This document shows positions 5,813-10,873 of a stretch of DNA of 10,873 nt, in pieces. The notes under the pieces were generated by a model, which saw only the letters and a program-made list of their open reading frames with translations, did no database searches and was not told the DNA's origin. This stretch comes from Anaerolineales bacterium (GTDB taxonomy: Bacteria; Chloroflexota; Anaerolineae; Anaerolineales; Villigracilaceae). The position numbers and the translations under genes were made by a program. The first letter of the stretch is position 1. Each line of letters starts with the position of its first letter. The DNA lies in assembly GCA_024763295.1 (NCBI GenBank), contig JANTFU010000053.1, positions 1 through 10,873 of the forward strand. The letters are read 5' to 3'.

Positions 5813-7316
5813 ACTGGATACGGCACCCAAGATTGTGGAACCGACCCTCTATGAACTTTCCTCGCCCGGACGTGTAGGCGTAGACTTCCCTGACCCGGAC
5901 GTGCCACGCGCCAAATTGCCGGATGCCCTGTTACGAGAAAAGTTGCCCCTACCGGAACTCTCCGAAGTGGACGTTGTGCGTCACTTTGTGAAGCTCTCCA
6001 CCTTCAACTACAGCGTTGATAGCGGTTTCTACCCGCTTGGCTCCTGTACGATGAAGTACAACCCCAAAATTAACGAAGATACCGCGCGTCTGCCCGGCTT
6101 TGTTGCGCTGCATCCCTTACAGCCGATTGAAACCACGCAGGGAGCGCTCGTGCTGATGTACCAGTTGCAAGAATGGTTAAAAGAGATTAGCGGCTTCGAC
6201 GCCCTGACACTCCAGCCGGCGGCAGGCGCACACGGTGAATTTACCGGCGTGTCGATGATGCGTGCCTATCACCGTGATCGGGGTGATATGAAACGCAATA
6301 AAATGCTCGTCCCCGATTCGGCGCATGGCACCAACCCGGCTACATCGGCAATGACCGGACTGAAAGTCGTTGAAATTCCTTCGGATGAGCGCGGCAACGT
6401 CGATCTCGGCGCTTTGCGCGCCGAAGCGGATGACACCCTAGTTGGCATGATGCTGACCAACCCGAACACGCTTGGTCTTTTTGACGAGCATGTCGAAGAA
6501 ATCTGCAAAATTGTCCATAATGCGGGCGGCTTGATGTATGGCGATGGCGCAAATATGAACGCCATGCTCGGTATCACCAAAATGGCTGACCTTGGCTTCG
6601 ACGTGATGCACTACAACCTGCACAAAACTTTCTCCACGCCGCATGGGGGTGGCGGTCCCGGTTCCGGTCCTGTTGGCGCGACGGCAGCCTTGGCAGATTT
6701 CCTGCCCGCGCCGATTGTCGACATCGTCGAAGAAGAAGCCGACGGTTTACCCCCGCTCTATGGTCTTGTGACGCCCGCCAAAACAATTGGCAGAATAAAA
6801 GCATTTCACGGACATTTTGGGGTGCTGGTGCGTGCCTTTACGTATATTGCCATGCACGGACCGGATGGTTTACGCAACGTCTCGGAATATGCCGTCTTGA
6901 ACGCAAATTACCTGCTAGCTCGTCTGCGCGATACATATCACGTTCCGTATGACCGCACTTGTATGCACGAATTTGTCGCCGAGGGGCGCTGGAAAGATGC
7001 ACCGGACATCCACGCTTTGGACGTGGCAAAACGTCTGATGGATTACGGTTTCCACCCGCCGACGAATTACTTCCCATTGATCGTGCACGAAGCCTTGATG
7101 GTTGAACCGACTGAAACCGAAAACAAGGATACGTTGGATGCTTTCGCTGATGCCATGATCAAGATCGCTGAAGAAGCGCATACCAACCCCGAATTGCTGC
7201 ACGACGCGCCGCACGCGGAAAACACACCTTTTGGGCGCTTGGATGAAGTTAAGGCGGCAAAAGATTTGATTCTGTGCTGCTGGCTGCCTGAGAATTACAG
7301 TGAGCAAGAACAGTAG
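5802..7316 (+). CDS. gcvPB: Glycine dehydrogenase (decarboxylating), subunit 2
   Basis: GcvPB is the catalytic C-terminal half of the split P-protein. The PLP-binding Lys275 lies in HYNLHKTFSTPHGGGGPGSG (270-289), whose glycine-rich run is diagnostic. Other family segments are STFNYSVDSGFYPLGSCTMKYNPKINE (66-92), LQPAAGAHGEFTG (137-149), PDSAHGTNPA (171-180), MLTNPNTLGLF (217-227) and the FHPPTNYFPLIVHEALMVEPTETE region near the C-terminus. The 504 residues match the family. Its Shine-Dalgarno GGGGAGGTG lies inside the end of gcvPA, and the two frames overlap by 11 nt, which points to translational coupling and equal subunit amounts, as expected for an obligate heteromer. The operon ends here, with a terminator 49 nt downstream. 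Confidence 0.98.
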   Translation: MDIKLDTAPKIVEPTLYELSSPGRVGVDFPDPDVPRAKLPDALLREKLPLPELSEVDVVRHFVKLSTFNYSVDSGFYPLGSCTMKYNPKINEDTARLPGFVALHPLQPIETTQGALVLMYQLQEWLKEISGFDALTLQPAAGAHGEFTGVSMMRAYHRDRGDMKRNKMLVPDSAHGTNPATSAMTGLKVVEIPSDERGNVDLGALRAEADDTLVGMMLTNPNTLGLFDEHVEEICKIVHNAGGLMYGDGANMNAMLGITKMADLGFDVMHYNLHKTFSTPHGGGGPGSGPVGATAALADFLPAPIVDIVEEEADGLPPLYGLVTPAKTIGRIKAFHGHFGVLVRAFTYIAMHGPDGLRNVSEYAVLNANYLLARLRDTYHVPYDRTCMHEFVAEGRWKDAPDIHALDVAKRLMDYGFHPPTNYFPLIVHEALMVEPTETENKDTLDAFADAMIKIAEEAHTNPELLHDAPHAENTPFGRLDEVKAAKDLILCCWLPENYSEQEQ

Positions 7317-7324
7317 ACTGTATT

Positions 7325-7359
7325 CAGTAATCAGTGATTAGTAATCAGTGATCAGTGAT
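7325..7359 (+). repeat. Five tandem 7-nt repeats (YAGTRAT)
   Basis: Five consecutive heptads read CAGTAAT, CAGTGAT, TAGTAAT, CAGTGAT and CAGTGAT, starting 9 nt after the gcvPB stop. Each differs from the others by transitions only. They resemble the short tandemly repeated repetitive sequences known from cyanobacterial intergenic DNA. They lie in the 3' untranslated region, directly before the terminator. Confidence 0.9.
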
Positions 7360-7364
7360 TCGTA

Positions 7365-7400
7365 GGCACTCGATGTTTTGAAAACATCGGGTGCCTTTTT
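7365..7400 (+). terminator. Intrinsic terminator of the gcv operon
   Basis: GGCACTCGATGTTTT (7365-7379) pairs with AAAACATCGGGTGCC (7381-7395) with one wobble, followed by TTTTT (7396-7400). The innermost T-A pairs will open to form the loop. This is a strong rightward terminator for gcvH-gcvPA-gcvPB. Confidence 0.9.
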
Positions 7401-7652
7401 GCGATAGGGGAAAGCAGATGATTCGCAATGACGTAAGTACCTAAGCATAAGCAATTTGGTAAAACCTGCCGCCTCCCAGCCTCCCCCAAATGCGACGATA
7501 GTGCTGTCGAATTTAGGGGAGGGGTGGCTACTTCCCCCCAAAAAATTCCATGCTTTTGGAAGCAAAGCGGCTTTGGCATTTGGGGGGATAAAGGGGGGCT
7601 GTTTTTGCATCATGAAATACCAGAAAACTTTTGCTCGAGTACTTAAGAAATG
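7401..7652. other. Non-coding stretch with nested palindromic C-rich/G-rich repeats
   Basis: No credible gene lies here. CCTCCCCCAAAT (7480-7491) pairs with ATTTAGGGGAGG (7511-7522) with one mismatch around an inner CGAC/GTCG stem. CCCCCAAATGC (7483-7493) also pairs perfectly with GCATTTGGGGG (7576-7586), so two mutually exclusive folds exist. Two G6 runs are at 7582-7587 and 7593-7598. The segment 7422-7432 (TCGCAATGACG) resembles the core of a dispersed repeat seen in many environmental bacteria. The whole looks like degraded or miniature repeat-element debris. Confidence 0.6.
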
Positions 7653-7690
7653 AAAAGAGCGAACATTTCATCAAAAATGCTCGCTCTTTT
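7653..7690. terminator. Bidirectional terminator between the repeat region and the C-S lyase gene
   Basis: AAAAGAGCGA-a-CATT (7653-7667) pairs with AATG-c-TCGCTCTTTT (7676-7690) with one A-C mismatch and an 8-nt loop. T-rich sequence follows on the plus strand (TTTTCTTTCTT). Reading leftward, the stem ends in TTTTCATTTC, 22 nt after the stop of the minus-strand lyase gene. It can therefore serve both directions, and its main client is probably the lyase gene. Confidence 0.82.
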
Positions 7691-7711
7691 CTTTCTTGGG
7701 ATAGTAGTTGG

Positions 7712-8893
7712 TTAGCCAATTGCCTTCTTGATTCTTTCCAGCCCGTCGATTAAGGTTTCGCGCGGACAACCGAAGTTTAGACGCACAAAACCTTCCCCGC
7801 CGGGACCAAAGGCGGCACCTTCGTTGAAGGCGACTTTGCCATTTTCAATGAAGAAATCTTGTAGGGGCATAGTGACTTTGCCTTGTTCTAGTAATTCGTT
7901 GAAATCAAGCCAGGCAAGGAAGGTGGCTTCGGGTTGCGAAACACGCACGCTGGGTAAATTTTTAGCGACGTATTCGACGACGAAGTCGCGGTTAGCGGTT
8001 AGGTAGGCGCGCAGTTCGTCCAACCAGTTGTCGCAAGCACCCGAAAAGGCAACTTCGGAGGCGATATGCCCGAGGCTGTTGGTGTGGAAGGTCAGTTTTT
8101 CGAGTTCAGCTTTGAATTTTTCGCGCAGGTTCTCGTTTTCGATGATTGCAAAGCCGACGAAAAGCCCGGCGATGTTGAAGGTTTTACTCGCCGCAACTAA
8201 GGTTATTGTCCGCTGACCAGCTTCGGGGGAGAGCGATGCGATGGGTGTATGTTTGGCGTCATCCAGCAAGAGTTCGCTGTGAATTTCGTCCGAGCAGATC
8301 AGAATATCTTCCTGCTCGCAAAGTTCGAGCATCCGCTGCAGTTCTTCATCCGTGTAGATGGTGCCGGTGGGGTTGTGTGGGTTGCAGAGCAGGAACATGC
8401 TGGTGCGGGCATCGTTGGAATGGACGGCGTTTTCGAAAACGTCCCAATCAATTTCGTGATGCAGGGTGTTGCCGTGCGTGACTTTTTTGAGTTCGGCAAT
8501 TTGCATGACGGTGCCGGTGTTTTTCTGGACTTTCATAAAAGGGAAGTAGACTGGCGGCTGGATTAGGATGCCGCTGCCGGGCGGACAGGTGATGCGGGCG
8601 GCGATGTTGAAGCCGGTGACTAAGCCGGGTACGGGGATGACATCTTCGGCGCTGATGTTCCAGTCGTAGAGTTTTTTCATGCGCGCGGCAACGTTAGCGC
8701 GTAGGACATCGGTTTTGAATTCGTAGCCGAGCACGCCATGATCGAGGGTTTTTTGTAGGGCGTCGAGGATTGGCTGCGGGGCAGCGAAATCCATGTCAGC
8801 GACCCACATGGGGAGTACGTCTTTGGGGAAGGCGTTCCATTTGATGGAGTTGGAGGTGCGGCGGTTAAGCACTTTGTCGAAATTGGTTGGCAT
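7712..8893 (-). CDS. MalY/PatB-family PLP-dependent C-S lyase (cystathionine beta-lyase)
   Basis: This is a fold-type I PLP enzyme of the aminotransferase class I/II superfamily, MalY/PatB branch, whose members cleave C-S bonds in cystathionine and related thioethers to give pyruvate, ammonia and a thiol. With the start at 8893 it has 393 residues, normal for the family. Branch markers are the N-terminal NFDKVLNRRTSNSIKWN, LPMWVADMDFAAPQPI, LGYEF and VIPVPGLV. PLP-site residues are in NPHNPTG (171-177), SDEIHSELL (201-209) and AASKTFNIAGL, with Lys237 forming the Schiff base. Arg371 in FVRLNFGCPR should bind the substrate carboxylate. A TTG at 8923 would add ten residues, but AAAGGA lies 7 nt before the ATG at 8893, so the shorter form is chosen. 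Some members, such as E. coli MalY, also regulate transcription. Nothing here tests that. The exact substrate is uncertain. Confidence 0.93.
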   Translation of the reverse strand: MPTNFDKVLNRRTSNSIKWNAFPKDVLPMWVADMDFAAPQPILDALQKTLDHGVLGYEFKTDVLRANVAARMKKLYDWNISAEDVIPVPGLVTGFNIAARITCPPGSGILIQPPVYFPFMKVQKNTGTVMQIAELKKVTHGNTLHHEIDWDVFENAVHSNDARTSMFLLCNPHNPTGTIYTDEELQRMLELCEQEDILICSDEIHSELLLDDAKHTPIASLSPEAGQRTITLVAASKTFNIAGLFVGFAIIENENLREKFKAELEKLTFHTNSLGHIASEVAFSGACDNWLDELRAYLTANRDFVVEYVAKNLPSVRVSQPEATFLAWLDFNELLEQGKVTMPLQDFFIENGKVAFNEGAAFGPGGEGFVRLNFGCPRETLIDGLERIKKAIG

Positions 8894-8915
8894 TCGGTTT
8901 CCTTTTGGCGGTAGT

Positions 8916-8956
8916 TCACGCAAAGGTGCAAAGACGCCAAGAAAAACTTTGCGTGA
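8916..8956. repeat. Octad repeat with inverted copy in the C-S lyase leader
   Basis: Three direct 8-nt units (ACGCAAAG, GTGCAAAG, ACGCCAAG) occupy 8918-8941. After AAAAA comes the inverted unit CTTTGCGT (8947-8954). The outer arms TCACGCAAAG (8916-8925) and CTTTGCGTGA (8947-8956) are perfect 10-bp complements. On the transcript of the minus-strand lyase gene this lies 23 nt upstream of the start codon, where a hairpin could affect ribosome access. Confidence 0.85.
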
Positions 8957-8986
8957 GTAGAGTGGATGCAGAAAAAATTCGTGAAA

Positions 8987-8992
8987 ATTATA
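8987..8992 (-). promoter_or_regulatory. Candidate -10 element of the C-S lyase gene
   Basis: A consensus TATAAT lies on the minus strand here. Transcription would start near 8980 and give a leader of about 88 nt carrying the octad hairpin. No convincing -35 hexamer is seen at 16-18 nt, so the call rests on the -10 alone. Confidence 0.4.
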
Positions 8993-9037
8993 CCCTCCGT
9001 AGAAAAATGCCAGTAGAATAAAGGCAGGAGAAACCCT

Positions 9038-9526
9038 ATGAAGAAACTCATCTTAATGCGCCATGCCAAGTCTGACTGGAATCACCCGAATTTGCCCGAC
9101 TCACAACGTCCGCTGAATCCGCGCGGAAAGCAGGATGCACTGCGTATGGGCGCTCTTTTGCAACGAGAAGGCATAAAAATTGATGTGATTTTTTGCTCAA
9201 CAGCACAGCGCACGCGCGAGACTTTGGCTTTGCTCTTGGAAGAATATACTTTTGAAGGGGAGATTCACTTTGAGAAGAAATTGTACGAAGCCGATTTGCA
9301 TACGTATTTGGATGTTCTTGCTGAATTGCCTGCTGATGTGGAAACCGCGATGCTGATTGGGCATAACCCGACCATGGCGAGTGCGTTGGAGTTTTTTACG
9401 GATATTTTTGAGACGTTCAAGACAGCGACTATTGCCTACTTATCTTTTGATGTTGATCGCTGGGACGCTTTGCTTGAAAATTATGAGGCAGAACTGCTGG
9501 GTTTTTGGACACCGAAAGAAAGTTGA
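9038..9526 (+). CDS. sixA: SixA-like phosphohistidine phosphatase (histidine phosphatase superfamily)
   Basis: The 162-residue protein belongs to the histidine phosphatase (phosphoglycerate-mutase-like) superfamily, SixA branch. The RHG-type motif is MRHAKSDW (7-14), with nucleophile His9 beside Arg8. A second arginine cluster is in STAQRTRETL (54-63), and the second catalytic histidine is His109 in LIGHNPTMAS (107-116). The short single domain, the RHAKS sequence and the RPLNPRGKQDA segment are typical of SixA, which in E. coli removes phosphate from phosphohistidine on phosphotransfer proteins. The substrate in this organism is unknown and could be a small molecule. AGGAG lies 7 nt before the ATG. 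The gene is divergent from the C-S lyase gene and convergent with the small gene at 9582. The symbol is assigned by family only. Confidence 0.88.
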   Translation: MKKLILMRHAKSDWNHPNLPDSQRPLNPRGKQDALRMGALLQREGIKIDVIFCSTAQRTRETLALLLEEYTFEGEIHFEKKLYEADLHTYLDVLAELPADVETAMLIGHNPTMASALEFFTDIFETFKTATIAYLSFDVDRWDALLENYEAELLGFWTPKES

Positions 9527-9532
9527 CGGTCA

Positions 9533-9549
9533 GCGGTTTAGGAGACCGC
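9533..9549 (-). other. Anticodon-arm-like 17-mer of tRNA-Arg(CCU) type
   Basis: On the minus strand GCGGT-CTCCTAA-ACCGC forms a 5-bp stem with a 7-nt loop whose bases fit positions 32-38 of a tRNA with anticodon CCU (C32, U33, then CCU, A37, A38). No D-arm, T-arm or acceptor stem can be built around it, so it is not a tRNA gene. It could be a tRNA fragment left by an integration event, or simply a hairpin after the phosphatase gene. Confidence 0.35.
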
Positions 9550-9581
9550 CACCAACACCTCAGACAATCGACCTGACCAAT

Positions 9582-9914
9582 TCACTCAATCTCGTTCAAA
9601 ATCCCGACCGTATCCCAAAACTGCGTCGCGGATTTCGAGCCTTCTGGCATCCAACCATTCCGCAGCCCATATTCAATCAGTTTGCGTGCGATGCTCGGCT
9701 GGTAAAGATTGACCAAGCCCTCGCCTTCGGCATACGTTCCTTCAAGGCGCGGATTATCAAGCAAATTGAATTCGATTAGCATCGACGCGTTTTTATTGGC
9801 TTTGAGATAAGCGCGAAAGGTAAGGATTCGCAAACCTGCTTCGGCGTCATATTCTTTTTTCACACCGTAAAGGTATTGCGTGCCATTGAAAGTGATTTTA
9901 CGAAATTTGGGCAT
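9582..9914 (-). CDS. Hypothetical small protein of 110 residues
   Basis: I cannot assign a family. The protein begins MPKFRKITFNGTQYLYGVKKEYD, continues with strand-like alternating hydrophobic residues (LRILTFRAYL, ASMLIEFNLL) and ends in a helical segment with SIARKLIEYGLRNGWMPEGSK (74-94). The last part, a helix followed by N-G-W, suggests a compact alpha/beta cytoplasmic protein. There is no signal peptide or membrane segment. Start ATG 9914 lacks a Shine-Dalgarno site. The preceding 9 nt are A/T-rich and the sequence before that is an inverted repeat. It lies 66 nt after the membrane-protein gene on the same strand and may be co-transcribed with it. It is convergent with the phosphatase gene, with 55 nt between them. 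The reading frame looks genuinely coding. Confidence 0.75.
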   Translation of the reverse strand: MPKFRKITFNGTQYLYGVKKEYDAEAGLRILTFRAYLKANKNASMLIEFNLLDNPRLEGTYAEGEGLVNLYQPSIARKLIEYGLRNGWMPEGSKSATQFWDTVGILNEIE

Positions 9915-9920
9915 ATTTTT

Positions 9921-9976
9921 TGAAACGTGAAGCGTAAAACATAAATCAACCGCTCACGAATCACGTTTCACACATT
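9921..9976. repeat. Heptad inverted repeat between two minus-strand genes
   Basis: TGAAACGTGA (9921-9930) and TCACGTTTCA (9961-9970) are perfect complements, and AGCG (9931-9934) can pair with CGCT (9951-9954). The left half runs as 7-nt units (TGAAACG, TGAAGCG, then two degenerate units to 9948). The right half is the reverse complement of the same unit family in consecutive heptads (ACGAATC, ACGTTTC at 9956-9969). No T-tract follows on either strand. Confidence 0.8.
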
Positions 9977-9980
9977 TATT

Positions 9981-10873
9981 CTACGCATTCCAGTCATCCA
10001 ACTGCTCGCGCAAGGAGGCAAAACGCTCGCGCAGAAGCAACGCCCCAATCCCGAAAGCGATCAGGAATACACCGGTACAACCAATCAGGAAGATTGTAGG
10101 CAAGCCGTCGAGGACGCCGAAGGTGACCGTAACCACAGAGACCACCAGAAAGATAATCGGCGCAATGACCATACTGCGCGAACGAATGACAACGCCGTAA
10201 ATCAAAACCGCCAACGCCTGAAAGAAAAGCACAATAAAGTAACCCAGCTTCTCTTCGCTAACAAGCTGAATATAAGTCGTGCTTAACAAAACAAGCTGCG
10301 AAAGCATCCCCGTGATGAAGGCTGCCGTCTTGCTCTCGGCGCGCACCAGCAAATAGTGCATTAACATGCCTAACGCCGCTGCTGCAATTGAGTAGAACTG
10401 TGGTTGGTCGATCTCAAAGTTGTTCAAGATCATAAAATACGCCAGCAGATAAAGCGCATTCGCAGGGAAGCCAAACCAAAGATTGCGTTTATGGAAAGCT
10501 TCAAAAGTGAAAATCACCGCCGCGAAAACGACAGGCAAAATCTTGATCAAGCCCGTATCTCTGAAAGGCGCCCAACTCGCCACGAAAAGCGCCGTCAATA
10601 AACCGCTATAACGGTAAATATCCGCCAACTTGGGCGTTGGAGTGCGTTCCAAACCCACACCGACAGCGTAATGAAAAACCATTCCTACAACAGCCGCGAG
10701 ATAATATACCCACAATTCGTGCAGGTCAAAATAGCTCAGCGTCATAAAATACGCCAGCATATAGAAACCATTGGCAGGGAACGCCCAGATAACTTCCTTT
10801 TTGCGGAAGGTTTCAACCGTGAACAAGAGCGCGGTAAAGAAAACGGGCAGTACACGCCACAAGTTAATCTCCT
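9981..10873 (-). CDS. Multi-pass membrane protein with about 104-residue internal repeats (probably 5'-truncated by the window)
   Basis: The visible product (293 residues counted from a TTG at 10862) is almost entirely hydrophobic, with roughly ten membrane-spanning stretches and a polar C-terminal tail (RERFASLREQLDDWNA). Two units align without gaps: residues 4-73 (LPVFFTALLFTVETF, WAFPANGFYMLAYFM, GMVFHYAVGV) and 108-177 (LPVVFAAVIFTFEAF, FGFPANALYLLAYFM, GMLMHYLLVR). A third, degenerate unit starts near 208 (FIVLFFQALAVLIYG). No stop separates the TTG from the window edge, and the codons before it (Glu-Ile-Asn-Leu) sit where the preceding linker of the repeat would be, so the gene probably continues upstream with more units. 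AGGAG 6 nt before the TTG leaves a local start possible. It may belong with the large repeat membrane proteins that carry an SCO7613-like C-terminal domain. That is a guess from architecture. Confidence 0.8.
   Translation of the reverse strand, partial: EINLWRVLPVFFTALLFTVETFRKKEVIWAFPANGFYMLAYFMTLSYFDLHELWVYYLAAVVGMVFHYAVGVGLERTPTPKLADIYRYSGLLTALFVASWAPFRDTGLIKILPVVFAAVIFTFEAFHKRNLWFGFPANALYLLAYFMILNNFEIDQPQFYSIAAAALGMLMHYLLVRAESKTAAFITGMLSQLVLLSTTYIQLVSEEKLGYFIVLFFQALAVLIYGVVIRSRSMVIAPIIFLVVSVVTVTFGVLDGLPTIFLIGCTGVFLIAFGIGALLLRERFASLREQLDDWNA

Noticed and set aside
7325..7359. CRISPR array
   Set aside because: The units are contiguous 7-mers with no spacers.
7338..7613. Minus-strand frames of 75-91 codons and a plus-strand 65-codon frame in the gap
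   Set aside because: They cross the gcv terminator or the palindromic repeats, have no ribosome-binding sites, and translate to proline- and glycine-rich low-complexity sequence dictated by the C and G runs.
8893..8923. TTG start at 8923 for the C-S lyase
   Set aside because: The ATG at 8893 has AAAGGA at good spacing and begins at the conserved family N-terminus. The TTG extension overlaps the octad repeat.
9014..9019. TAGAAT as the promoter -10 of the phosphatase gene
   Set aside because: Transcription would start at the Shine-Dalgarno itself, and no -35 hexamer is present at 16-18 nt, so it is probably chance.
9533..9549. tRNA-Arg(CCU) gene
   Set aside because: Only the anticodon arm can be formed. 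There is no D-arm with GG, no TTCRA loop, and no acceptor pairing on either side.

Overview
The window reads as chromosomal core and housekeeping sequence from a bacterium of moderate GC content. The best guess is Chloroflexota, class Anaerolineae. The hints are a two-subunit glycine decarboxylase (GcvPA/GcvPB), Gram-positive-style Shine-Dalgarno sites (AGGAG), a leaderless-looking fmt gene, and intergenic gaps filled with short 7-8 nt repeats in tandem and inverted copies. The lineage is inferred from style and no marker gene proves it. I see no phage, transposase, CRISPR array or defence system.

Layout. Positions 1-203 are non-coding and hold one perfect inverted repeat. From 3184 down to 204, on the minus strand, lies a likely operon of fmt (methionyl-tRNA formyltransferase), an unrecognised AT-leaning 159-residue gene and glpK (glycerol kinase). 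A divergent promoter pair at about 3190-3236 separates fmt from a plus-strand DUF4870-type small membrane protein, which ends in a clear intrinsic terminator.

The best-resolved unit is the glycine cleavage operon at 3695-7400. It has a strong promoter, a tandem glycine riboswitch with an intrinsic terminator abutting its last stem, then gcvH, gcvPA and gcvPB, and a strong terminator. gcvH encodes the lipoyl carrier and gcvPA plus gcvPB encode the PLP-dependent decarboxylase (P-protein). GcvT and the lipoamide dehydrogenase are not here, so the complete system needs genes from elsewhere.

Positions 7401-7711 are non-coding, with palindromic C-rich/G-rich repeat sequence and a bidirectional terminator. 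Next come a minus-strand MalY/PatB-type PLP C-S lyase, a divergent SixA-like histidine phosphatase, a small unrecognised minus-strand gene and a multi-pass membrane protein made of about 104-residue internal repeats that probably runs off the right edge.

The observation that goes beyond gene calling is that four gaps (4387-4437, 7325-7359, 8916-8956, 9921-9976) each carry a different 7- or 8-nt unit, repeated directly. In three of the four the direct array is followed by inverted copies, giving hairpins. The sequences are unrelated but the architecture is shared, which suggests one generating process rather than four coincidences.
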